Shown piece after piece: positions 16,314 through 23,999 of a stretch of 28,322 bases of DNA (position 1 is the stretch's first letter; each line of letters starts with the position of its first letter). The stretch covers positions 1 through 28,322 of the forward strand of contig JBMYZL010000026.1 in NCBI GenBank assembly GCA_049610385.1, written 5' to 3'. Source of the stretch: JBMYZL01 sp049610385 (GTDB lineage Bacteria; Bacteroidota; Bacteroidia; Flavobacteriales_D; Sanyastnellaceae). The position numbers and the translations under genes are program-made. The notes under the pieces are model-generated. The model ran no database searches, was not told where the DNA came from, and worked only from the letters and a program-made list of their open reading frames with translations.

Positions 16314-17379
16314 CCCGGGTTTGGCATCCCGAGGGGTCTGTCCAAACGACCCACTGGGCACCGGGAAAGTCGATGTTGAAATCCAACTCTGCAGGAAAGT
16401 TGGAAATGAAATGAACCGATTCGGCAAGCAATCGGCCGGAGGAATCGCCGGCACTGCAGCGCCATGCTCCCGGCGTGCCTTTGATGGCTACCCAAGTCGC
16501 GTGGGAGAGATGTTGAACATCGCAAGGAGTTCCCGTTTGGGGCACGAGAGGTTCCATCCCACTGCCCCCTGAGAAATCATGGAGAGTTAGGGTTTGGTTA
16601 CCTGAATTGGCTACCCCCAAGACTTGATTGGTCGGGTTCCAAGAAATATCTGCCGGTGAGGCCAACCCCCCGGACACCACAGTCTCCGCTTGCTGGAAGT
16701 TGTCGGTATAACGTGTGATCCGAGCGGGTGACCAGGAACTGACGTAGAACGAGCCATTGCCATCACCGTCCAAACCATCGAGGTTGCCCAGCCCCGTGTT
16801 GTTCACGACCTGACTGACGTTTCCTGTTTCCACATCGACGGCATGGATGTCCGCGGAACCACCCCAACAAACAAAAAGCAGACGCGATTCGCCCGCATCC
16901 CAGGTCACCCCATTGGGGGTGCAGGGTGTGCTGGGCACGAGGACGCTCTCGGTCATGACTGCCGGATCGCTAACGTCTATCGCATGGATGCGTCCACCAG
17001 AAAAATCACTCACATAAATGAAGCCCGGCCGGCTGCCCATGCCATTCAAAAAGGAGGCCCCAGGCACGGAAAGACTTCCGAGAAATGAGCCAGTACTCGC
17101 GTCATAAGCGCGCACCAAATTGCCGCTTGTGGTGAACAGCTGGCCATCGATGACTTCCATGCCATGTGATCCTTGGGCTTCGCCAAAAACAGTCCAATCA
17201 TCCCCGTCCACCGTCGAAAGGATGTTGCTCCCGTTGGACACGAGCCATCGATCCGTGACGGGATTCCATTCTGCAGCTTCGATGTTCGTGGGGGTTTGGC
17301 CCAAGGCCTGAATGGCGACACAGGTCCAACCCATCGCCCAAAAAATCTTGCGGTTCATGTACGCAAGGTAAGGGGTCAT
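16288..17379 (-). CDS. Secreted beta-propeller (SMP-30/YVTN/NHL-like) protein
   Basis: Using ATG 17379 this is 363 residues. That start overlaps the previous gene's stop as ATGA and is followed by a signal peptide (MNRKIFWAMGWTCVAIQALG). A longer frame to 17433 exists but would run deep into the upstream gene. The body shows repeated blades: WLVSNGSNILSTVDGDDW, RIHAIDVSDPAV, NLDGLDGDGNGSFYVSSW, and SPADISWNPTNQVLGVANSG. The pattern resembles SMP-30/gluconolactonase-like or YVTN propellers, but I see no catalytic metal set I would trust. The C-terminus lacks an obvious type 9 sorting domain. It is the last gene of the serC operon; its 3' end overlaps priA. Confidence 0.82.
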   Translation of the reverse strand: MTPYLAYMNRKIFWAMGWTCVAIQALGQTPTNIEAAEWNPVTDRWLVSNGSNILSTVDGDDWTVFGEAQGSHGMEVIDGQLFTTSGNLVRAYDASTGSFLGSLSVPGASFLNGMGSRPGFIYVSDFSGGRIHAIDVSDPAVMTESVLVPSTPCTPNGVTWDAGESRLLFVCWGGSADIHAVDVETGNVSQVVNNTGLGNLDGLDGDGNGSFYVSSWSPARITRYTDNFQQAETVVSGGLASPADISWNPTNQVLGVANSGNQTLTLHDFSGGSGMEPLVPQTGTPCDVQHLSHATWVAIKGTPGAWRCSAGDSSGRLLAESVHFISNFPAELDFNIDFPGAQWVVWTDPSGCQTRVTLGLHQR

Positions 17380-17669
17380 GTGTTCTTTTCCTTTCGAGGA
17401 GAATGCTGAACGTAAAGTTTCGCTGTGACCCACCAGAACGCCGAAAAAATCATCACCGCACCGATGCCATAGTAGACAAAAGTGTCAGGTTCGGATACAT
17501 CCGGGGGAGGTGGGGGAGTGGAAAACGCCGATTGCTCAACACCATTCATCACAGCCCAAGTCCGGCGCCACATGATCTGCATCAGGCGGTAGCTGGCATA
17601 TCCCACCAAGGGAACCAAAACCAGCCAAGCTTTGAACCAAGGCTCGTAATGATCGCGCCAAGCACTCAT
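17376..17669 (-). CDS. Small two-helix membrane protein
   Basis: A 97-residue protein with two predicted membrane helices, about 13-33 (KAWLVLVPLVGYASYRLMQI) and 65-84 (FVYYGIGAVMIFSAFWWVTA). They are joined by a loop with a five-proline run (PPPPP). The start ATG overlaps the yggS stop by four bases, and its own stop overlaps the beta-propeller start the same way, which argues that it is real. I recognise no family. It might be an inner-membrane accessory of a neighbour, but nothing in the sequence proves this. Confidence 0.75.
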   Translation of the reverse strand: MSAWRDHYEPWFKAWLVLVPLVGYASYRLMQIMWRRTWAVMNGVEQSAFSTPPPPPDVSEPDTFVYYGIGAVMIFSAFWWVTAKLYVQHSPRKEKNT

Positions 17670-18358
17670 GGCGACGGTGCTTTGCGGGCCCCAAAAATGG
17701 CACTTCCCACCCGGATCATCGTTGAGCCTTCATCCACGGCAATCGGCCAGTCTCCACTCATGCCCATCGACAAGGTGTCGAATTGGCTGCGGCCTTTTTC
17801 AAGTCGTTCATACAATGCGCGCAAGCCCTTGAATTCGCGTCCAACCTGGCGTTCATCGTCGGTGAAGGTGGCCATGCCCATCAGCCCACGAACCACCACC
17901 CCTTCGAGAGATTCCAAATCCCCTGAATCGACCCATCGTTCACATTCGTCGTGGGTGAGTCCGAATTTGGCCTCTTCTTGCGCGATGTGTACTTGGAGCA
18001 GCACTTGCACGGGGGCCTCCCGCAACCCCGCTGTGAGGGATTCTGCCGCGCGTCTCTGAACTTCATCCAACAACCGATGGCTGTCCACGGCATGAATCCA
18101 AGCGACATGGGGGATGACTTGCTTCACCTTGTTGCGCTGCAAGTGCCCGATGGCATGCCAAATGCAATCTGCAGGCAAGTTTTCGGCCTTTCGCACGAGT
18201 TCCTGCACCCGATTCTCCCCAAAATGACGCTGCCCCGCTTCCTCAAAGGCATCTTCAATCATTTCTTCGGGCTTGGTTTTGCTGACAGCAATCAGTGTCA
18301 CTGACGGAGGCAGATCGTTTTGGATATTCAGAATGCGTTGTCGAATGGAATCCATCAT
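17666..18358 (-). CDS. yggS: YggS/PROSC-family PLP homeostasis protein
   Basis: From ATG 18358 it is 230 residues, the normal size. A longer frame to 18439 would overlap DUF1015 heavily, and the ATG one base after the DUF1015 stop fits best (an adjacent ATG is at 18355). PLP-binding lysine is K27 in AVSKTKP. Other family marks are HFGENRVQEL, HAIGHLQRNKVK, MGMATF, and SMGMSGDWPIAVDEGSTMIR. The protein binds pyridoxal 5'-phosphate and helps balance PLP pools and amino-acid metabolism. SerC, the first gene of the operon, is a PLP enzyme, so the linkage is sensible. Confidence 0.95.
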   Translation of the reverse strand: MMDSIRQRILNIQNDLPPSVTLIAVSKTKPEEMIEDAFEEAGQRHFGENRVQELVRKAENLPADCIWHAIGHLQRNKVKQVIPHVAWIHAVDSHRLLDEVQRRAAESLTAGLREAPVQVLLQVHIAQEEAKFGLTHDECERWVDSGDLESLEGVVVRGLMGMATFTDDERQVGREFKGLRALYERLEKGRSQFDTLSMGMSGDWPIAVDEGSTMIRVGSAIFGARKAPSP

Positions 18359-18359
18359 T

Positions 18360-19571
18360 TCACAATTCATAAACAAACAAACCGCTTCGAAGTTTGGGTT
18401 CAATCCAAGTGCTTTTTGGTGGGAACACCCCACCCGCATCCGAAATGGCTTTCAATTGTTCCGTGGTGACCGGGTGCATCACCCAACCGCAGGAGTCCGG
18501 TCGAATCAACGTGCGGGCCTGCAACTCTGAAATCCCTTTGGGTCCAGCCATGTAGCGAAGTCTGTCATCCGTTCGGGGTTCTTGAATGCCCAGGATGGGA
18601 GCGAGGATGTGGTTGCCCAGCCTGTCCGCGTCTGTGGTTTCAATGCCCACATCCACGAAGTCAACAATCCAGCAACCGGAGGCGTGCACCAGATGGATCG
18701 ACCCCATTTTATCGACTTCGGGGACAGGTTCACCTGCGTTGCAGAGCGGACGCACTTGTGCAACTGCCGTGCTCGCTTTCAAATGAGAAAGCAGGTCTTC
18801 GATGGGCATGCCCATGGGACGGACCCAACGGTGGTATCCCCGAATTTGCAAATCGCGTTCGGGCAATACCATGGTCAGCAACCCCTGTTTGGCCGGGCGA
18901 TCGGGATGCGCGTCGGCAAGCCGCAAACTCGAAGCCACACGGTGGTGACCGTCAGCCAGATATAGGCACTCCGTTCGGGACAATTCCTGTGCCAAGGCCG
19001 CGGCCTGCGTTTCGTGGACCCACCAGACGGTGTGCCGCACTTGGTCGGTTGTGGTGAAGTCCAAATCAGGTTCTTTCACGGCAATGGCATCCACCATGGA
19101 GTCCACTTGGGATTCCCCTGCATGGCCAGCAGGTCGGGCGGCCAAAACGGGCTCGGCATGACATCCCACGGTTTCGAGGTAATCGGCAAAGAGCGATTCC
19201 CGATCTGCCAATGTGGATTCATGCAATTTCAGCCGGCCTGTTCGGAAAGCCGTCAACTCCATCACGGTGATGATCCCTGTGAAAATGGCATCTTCTGTGG
19301 TTTGCCGGTACACGGCGAGTCCCAAGCCTTCAGAATCCACCAACCAATTTCGTTTCCGAAATGCTTGGTACGCCTTCCGCACTTCTTCAAAATAAGCTCG
19401 TGTTCCGGAAGGAATGCCGGCTGTTTTTGCCGCATCGGGATTGATGACGTGGAGGTAGGAGTACGGGTTGCGCTCAAGTTTGTCTTGCAACTCTTGGGCA
19501 TCATAGGTCATGTACGAACGGGTGGCCACGATGTGCGCTTTGTCTCGCGGGGGATGGACCCGACGAAACAT
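18360..19571 (-). CDS. DUF1015 (COG4198) protein, serine-operon associated
   Basis: Using ATG 19571, 403 residues, the usual family size; longer upstream starts run into serA. The start reads FRRVHPPRDKAHIVATRSYM, then NPYSYLHVINPD, matching the DUF1015 N-terminus. A central motif LYLADGHHRVASSLRLA is strongly conserved in the family. DGHHR resembles the active-site signature of the ParB/Srx-type kinases such as SerK and SbnI, so a serine or phosphoserine kinase/phosphatase-like role is a reasonable guess. It is not proven. The gene starts 24 bases after serA; serC and serA adjacency to DUF1015 is a recurrent arrangement, to my knowledge. Confidence 0.9.
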   Translation of the reverse strand: MFRRVHPPRDKAHIVATRSYMTYDAQELQDKLERNPYSYLHVINPDAAKTAGIPSGTRAYFEEVRKAYQAFRKRNWLVDSEGLGLAVYRQTTEDAIFTGIITVMELTAFRTGRLKLHESTLADRESLFADYLETVGCHAEPVLAARPAGHAGESQVDSMVDAIAVKEPDLDFTTTDQVRHTVWWVHETQAAALAQELSRTECLYLADGHHRVASSLRLADAHPDRPAKQGLLTMVLPERDLQIRGYHRWVRPMGMPIEDLLSHLKASTAVAQVRPLCNAGEPVPEVDKMGSIHLVHASGCWIVDFVDVGIETTDADRLGNHILAPILGIQEPRTDDRLRYMAGPKGISELQARTLIRPDSCGWVMHPVTTEQLKAISDAGGVFPPKSTWIEPKLRSGLFVYEL

Positions 19572-19594
19572 GCGAAGCCAATTTCCCTTGCGGC

Positions 19595-20569
19595 TCAAGC
19601 GGTTGCGGTTTCGTTGAGTTGAGAAACAATCTCGGCAATCTCCAATCCGATGCGATCCTGTGCTTCCAATGTGGCTGCCCCGGTGTGTGGGGTCAAGGCC
19701 AATCTCGGGTGCGCACAAACATCAGCCCGTGGACTGGGTTCCCCAACAAAAACATCCAAGGCGGCAGCGCGAACTTTCCCAGCGTCCAGCGCCGAGAGCA
19801 AAGCGTCTTCATCCACGACGCCACCGCGTGCAGCATTGACCAGCAACACGCCATCTTTCATTTGCGCAATGGCGGCTCCATCGATGACAGCGCGCCCATC
19901 CGATTGTGCGGGAATGTGCAAGCTGATGGCATCGGCCATCGGCAAAGCCTCAGCAAGTGTCACGATGTTGACCTGGGCAGATGCCGAGGCCCCATTCCCC
20001 AACGCAAGAGGCACTTCTGTTGAGCCCGTTTTTTGATCCACTGCCACCACGTTCATCCCACAACCGAGTGCATAACCAGCGAGGGAACGGCCGATGCGAC
20101 CGAAGCCGACAACGGCCAAGGTTTTGCCGCGCAGTTCAGTGCCTTTTCCATACGTTTTCTTCAGGGTCTTGAACTGCGAGGGGCCTTCTCCGGGCATTTT
20201 TCGGTTGCTGTCGTGCAAGAATCGGCTCAAAGAGAACAAATGCCCCATCACCAACTCCGCAACACTTTGTGAACTCGAGGCGGGTGTGTTGGACACCACG
20301 ACCCCTTTGCTTCGTGCGTAATCCACATCAATGTTGTCCATGCCTACACCGCCGCGAATCACAAATTTCAGCGCGGGACAAGCATCGATGAGGTCGGAGC
20401 GAACCTGAGTCGCGCTGCGCACCAACAAGCCATCAATGCCTTCCTTCCCGATGAAATCGGCGAGCTCTCCTTGCTCAATGAAGGTGGTCAAAACTTCGTG
20501 TCCGTCAGCTTCCAAGGCTGCCTGCCCTGCGGCGCTGATGCCGTCATTCGCCAATATTTTCATGTTCAT
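19595..20569 (-). CDS. serA: D-3-phosphoglycerate dehydrogenase-type enzyme
   Basis: A 324-residue NAD-dependent 2-hydroxyacid dehydrogenase that makes 3-phosphohydroxypyruvate, the first step of serine synthesis. The Rossmann motif is VVGFGRIGRS (about 160-169); the catalytic set is visible as NAARGG (R), DVFVGEP (E) and LTPHTGAAT (H). It ends without the C-terminal ACT regulatory domain, i.e. the short, probably serine-insensitive form. Specificity is taken from serC next door. The ATG overlaps the serC stop (ATGA); a second ATG two codons later (20563) is an alternative. Confidence 0.93.
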   Translation of the reverse strand: MNMKILANDGISAAGQAALEADGHEVLTTFIEQGELADFIGKEGIDGLLVRSATQVRSDLIDACPALKFVIRGGVGMDNIDVDYARSKGVVVSNTPASSSQSVAELVMGHLFSLSRFLHDSNRKMPGEGPSQFKTLKKTYGKGTELRGKTLAVVGFGRIGRSLAGYALGCGMNVVAVDQKTGSTEVPLALGNGASASAQVNIVTLAEALPMADAISLHIPAQSDGRAVIDGAAIAQMKDGVLLVNAARGGVVDEDALLSALDAGKVRAAALDVFVGEPSPRADVCAHPRLALTPHTGAATLEAQDRIGLEIAEIVSQLNETATA

Positions 20570-21639
20570 CCTTTGGTGCGTTCCAATTCAGCCATCACGT
20601 CTACAAGTACTTGGACGCTTGCGAGTGGCAGGGCATTGTACATTGAGGCCCGGTATCCCCCGACACTTCGGTGACCTTTCAATCCAGAGATGCCTGCAGC
20701 AGTCCACAAGCGGTTGAAATCATCGGCCAAACGTTCATCCGTCAAGCGGAAGGTGGCATTCATGGCTGAGCGGCTGTCCTCTTGGGCATGTCCTTCAAAC
20801 AAGGGATTGCGGTCAATTTCGCCATAGATGGCCGCAGCTTTGGCAGCATTTTGCTTTTCGATGGCGGCCACCCCACCTTGGCCTTTCAGCCACCGCAAGG
20901 TCAGCATGGAGGTATATACGGCGAACACGGGCGGCGTGTTGAACATGCTGTCCTTGTCCAGATGGACACCGAGGTCCAAGTAAGAAGGAATTGCCCTTCC
21001 TGAATGGCCCAAAGCCTCACGGTCCACAATGTACATCACCGTTCCTGCAGGTCCCATGTTTTTCTGGGCACCTGCATAAATGAGGTGAAAAGGTTCGGCA
21101 TTGAATGCCCGTGAGAAGATGTCCGAACTCATGTCCGCCATCAAAGGCACGTTCCCGACATTCGGCATGTGCGCATGCTGCGTTCCAAAAATCGTATTGT
21201 TTGTTGTGAAATGGAGAAAGGCGGCATCCTCCGGCACCGAATAACCCGAAGGGATGTGGTTGTAGTTGCTTTCCTTGGCGGAGGCGAGCACATCCACTTG
21301 GCCCAGGCGCTGGGCCTCTTTGATGGCTTTTGCCGCCCAAGTCCCGGTATCGAGATAGGCTCCTTTTCCGCCTTCAGGTAAGAAATTGTATGCGGCAGTC
21401 AGGAAGGCCAAACTCGCTCCTCCCTGCAAATACAAGACCTCAAACCGCTCCGGCAAACCCAACAATTCCTTGACGAGCGATCTGGCCTCCTCCATAATTG
21501 CCACAAACGCAGGGCTGCGATGAGAAATTTCAATCAGGCTGAGGCCCATGTCATCCAATTCGATGACGGCGTCGGCCGCTTGCTTCATCACCTCCTGGGG
21601 AAGGATGCAGGGACCGGCTGAAAAATTGTGAATGTGCAT
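20566..21639 (-). CDS. serC: Phosphoserine aminotransferase
   Basis: A 357-residue class V PLP aminotransferase that converts 3-phosphohydroxypyruvate plus glutamate to phosphoserine. It shows the SerC start HIHNFSAGPCILPQEVM, ISHRSPAF, LYLQGGASLAF, and the PLP lysine K193 in YAGAQKNMGPAG. The C-terminal segment GLKGHRSVGGYRASMYNALP is diagnostic. It is the first gene of the serine operon; serA overlaps its stop. No phosphoserine phosphatase (serB) was found in the window. Confidence 0.97.
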   Translation of the reverse strand: MHIHNFSAGPCILPQEVMKQAADAVIELDDMGLSLIEISHRSPAFVAIMEEARSLVKELLGLPERFEVLYLQGGASLAFLTAAYNFLPEGGKGAYLDTGTWAAKAIKEAQRLGQVDVLASAKESNYNHIPSGYSVPEDAAFLHFTTNNTIFGTQHAHMPNVGNVPLMADMSSDIFSRAFNAEPFHLIYAGAQKNMGPAGTVMYIVDREALGHSGRAIPSYLDLGVHLDKDSMFNTPPVFAVYTSMLTLRWLKGQGGVAAIEKQNAAKAAAIYGEIDRNPLFEGHAQEDSRSAMNATFRLTDERLADDFNRLWTAAGISGLKGHRSVGGYRASMYNALPLASVQVLVDVMAELERTKG

Positions 21640-21696
21640 GTGGCAAATTTCGATGATTCCGAGGGCTTGTCCCCAGTTTAGAAAGTCAAATTTTTG

Positions 21697-22515
21697 TCAA
21701 TCTGAGGACATGTTCTCCACAAGTTTCCTCGCCCTGTTTTCCATGGTTTTCATGACAAACAAATCAGATAGAACGATGTTTTCAGGTTCGCTGCAGTGTG
21801 GGAGGAGCGATTGAAGAAGGGACAATCGTCTGTCTTCGCTTTGGACGTGGGCCATGAGGCCATGGATTTGGTCGGATGAGAAACACCGGTTTTCTGCAAA
21901 GGCCAAAATTTTGGGCATTCGTTCCCGTTCGAAAAGGACGTCGGACAATGAAGCCTCCAAAGATGCCAAATCGGTCGAAGAGATGGGGGGGAAGCAGCTT
22001 CCGTCTCGGGCATATTGCCAATCCAAATGCGCCAACTTTTCGCGGGTACACCGGACCCAAGCCCTCGGGGTCAGGGACATTTCGGCCCCGGATGCTTTCT
22101 TGTCCAGCACACGTGCCAACAGTTCCGGTGGGATGTCCGTGGCCGAAACCGCAGGGGACGGCGAGAGGTATGAAGCGGATTCACCTCCCTCATCTTCTGC
22201 ATTTGTTTCGGTGGAATCCACATCGGCATGCACCCATTCGCAAGGCCAGTTCAACAAGGCGAATTCGCCCGCGCGGTCGAATCGAAACGTCATGACGCTG
22301 TCGAGACACGTCCCGCGCCACACCCAAGTGCTGTCTGCCCAGAGTGAATCCAAGTGTTGTCCTGGCCACTCTGCCCGCACACGCCAGGCTTCCCAGACCA
22401 GCGTGTCTTGCGGAAGGGCAGCTTCGGTTTGGCTGATCGCATTCCCGATGATCCCCCATGAACAGATCCCAGAGAAGAGAAAGAAAGGGAGAAGTTGAAT
22501 CGGGTGTCGTGACAT
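21697..22515 (-). CDS. Secreted DUF4476-like protein
   Basis: A 272-residue protein with a signal peptide (about residues 1-29, SRHPIQLLPFFLFSGICSW). The middle is acidic and S/T-rich (SSYLSPSPAVS-like). The C-terminal 100 residues (about LASLEASLSDVLFERERMPK, ILAFAENRCFSSDQIHGLMA) follow the helical DUF4476 pattern found in Bacteroidota. The family match is by eye and moderately sure. Function is unknown. It starts 57 bases after the flippase gene on the same strand but has its own -7 box; serC lies 57 bases downstream. Confidence 0.72.
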   Translation of the reverse strand: MSRHPIQLLPFFLFSGICSWGIIGNAISQTEAALPQDTLVWEAWRVRAEWPGQHLDSLWADSTWVWRGTCLDSVMTFRFDRAGEFALLNWPCEWVHADVDSTETNAEDEGGESASYLSPSPAVSATDIPPELLARVLDKKASGAEMSLTPRAWVRCTREKLAHLDWQYARDGSCFPPISSTDLASLEASLSDVLFERERMPKILAFAENRCFSSDQIHGLMAHVQSEDRRLSLLQSLLPHCSEPENIVLSDLFVMKTMENRARKLVENMSSD

Positions 22516-22538
22516 GTCCTCAAATCATTTCAGGTCGG

Positions 22539-22546
22539 CAAAGTTA
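22539..22546 (-). promoter_or_regulatory. Perfect -7 box before the DUF4476-like gene
   Basis: TAACTTTG on the minus strand matches TAnnTTTG exactly, 23 bases before the ATG at 22515. A weak TTG lies too far upstream for an ideal -33. It suggests that this gene, possibly with the serC operon behind it, is transcribed separately from the rny operon. Confidence 0.5.
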
Positions 22547-22571
22547 CAATGCACGAATGTGCCCATCTTGC

Positions 22572-23999
22572 TCAAGTCCTGAGCTCATTGCGCAAGCGAT
22601 AGGCCGCGCCACCGACGACCAAACCGAAGGCCATCAAGGCGCCAGACAACCGGCCCGCAAGGCCCCATTCTGCCGAAATGGCAAGCCAAGCCATGGCCGA
22701 AACGCCCACCCCAAAGGCCATGAGCGTACCCGGAAGAAGGGCTGCAAACCAAGACCGCCAGGGCCAACCCACAATTTGAGCCGTCAACAGCATCAGGAGA
22801 AGCCACTGCAGCCATGTGGCCACGACAATTCCCCAAGCGACATCGATCAAATCCATGCCTCGCATCAGCATTGCGCAGGTCGTGGCCACAATCGACAGCA
22901 AATAGATGAATTTGATCCACAAGGCTTTTTGAAGGTGATCGGTGGCGCGAACCACAGCATCACTCAGCTTAATCAGTCCCCTTGCTGGAATGCTCAAAAA
23001 CAACACAGAGACGATGGGGACGGCAGGACCATAGTTGGTCCCGAGAAACAACAAGGTGAACTCTTCGGCACACAACCAGAGCAAAATGGTGCCCGGCAGA
23101 ACCGCCATCCACAGCAATTTTGTGGCTGAAAGAGCTGTTGTCCGCAAGGATTCCGGTCGGTTCTGCAAAGCCGACAACCCGCTGAACAGGACAGAGTCTG
23201 ACAATTTGCCGAGCACGGTGACTGGCAACCCCATCAAGTACATGGAACGGTCATAGAAGCCAGTGGAAGCCCAGCCAGCGCCGAGCCGACCCACGATCAG
23301 GGTGTCTGCCTTCCCAGCTGCATAATTGGTCATGTTGAACAAGGTGGATCGGGCCCCATATCCCAGCATTTCTCGCAAGGCCGTGCGGTCCCATCTGACC
23401 CCCACTGGAACAGGAGAAAACCACCAATACATGATGCCAAGTAGGGTGTTTTGGCTCAACAGCGCAGCGACATAGGCCCATATTCCAGCCCCTTTCCAGG
23501 CCAGCCCCAATCCGATGCCCCAGTTGCCCAGCAACATGGCCACGACGGCCGAAATGAACAGCTCTTTGAAGCGCATGTTTTTCACCAGCAGACTTCTTGG
23601 AACGATGGCCGCTCCACTGAGAATGAAGGACAAGGATATGACGCGCAACACTGTCGTCAGGTCGCTTTCTTGATACAATTGAGCAATGGCCGGGGCGCCC
23701 AGCCACATCCCGAAGAAAAACAGCACCCCCAACAGCACGGAAAACGAAAATGCACTCTGCAAATGCCGAGGGGTCAATCCCGGGTTGTGGACAATGGAGG
23801 GCCCGATTCCGACTTGCGCAAAGATTTCCACAAACCCCACCACCACGAGGGCAATGGCCATCAAGCCAAATGCTTCAGGCGCAATCAGTCGCGCCAAAAC
23901 CGCCATGAATACCAACTGCAGAACGACCTGCGTGGCGACATTGGCAGTTTGCCAACTCAGCGAAGATGCGAAGCGCGGCGTTTCCAAATTATCGGGCAA
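22572..23999 (-). CDS. WzxC-type polysaccharide flippase (PST/MOP superfamily)
   Basis: A 475-residue integral membrane protein with about 12-14 helices. The N-terminal SSLSWQTANVATQVVLQLVF and LARLIAPEAFGLMAIALVVV are typical of the WzxC/Polysacc_synt_3 group that flips lipid-linked saccharide units across the inner membrane. No ATG is available before the core: an in-frame TGA lies two codons upstream, so translation must begin at TTG 23999 (overlapping the rny stop by 11 bases) or TTG 23987 just after it. The next ATG (residue 33) lies inside the first helix. Substrate is unknown, and no glycosyltransferases are adjacent, which is unusual for a flippase. It is the last gene of the zapA-rny operon. 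Confidence 0.9.
   Translation of the reverse strand: MPDNLETPRFASSLSWQTANVATQVVLQLVFMAVLARLIAPEAFGLMAIALVVVGFVEIFAQVGIGPSIVHNPGLTPRHLQSAFSFSVLLGVLFFFGMWLGAPAIAQLYQESDLTTVLRVISLSFILSGAAIVPRSLLVKNMRFKELFISAVVAMLLGNWGIGLGLAWKGAGIWAYVAALLSQNTLLGIMYWWFSPVPVGVRWDRTALREMLGYGARSTLFNMTNYAAGKADTLIVGRLGAGWASTGFYDRSMYLMGLPVTVLGKLSDSVLFSGLSALQNRPESLRTTALSATKLLWMAVLPGTILLWLCAEEFTLLFLGTNYGPAVPIVSVLFLSIPARGLIKLSDAVVRATDHLQKALWIKFIYLLSIVATTCAMLMRGMDLIDVAWGIVVATWLQWLLLMLLTAQIVGWPWRSWFAALLPGTLMAFGVGVSAMAWLAISAEWGLAGRLSGALMAFGLVVGGAAYRLRNELRT

Noticed and set aside
16288..17433. Beta-propeller gene starting at 17433
   Set aside because: The first 18 residues lie inside the upstream gene; ATG 17379 has an ATGA overlap and a signal peptide just after it.
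17666..18439. YggS starting at 18439
   Set aside because: It overlaps DUF1015 by 80 bases; ATG 18358 gives normal family length and sits just after the stop.
18360..19718. DUF1015 starting at 19718
   Set aside because: It would overlap serA by over 120 bases, and the family N-terminus begins near the ATG at 19571.
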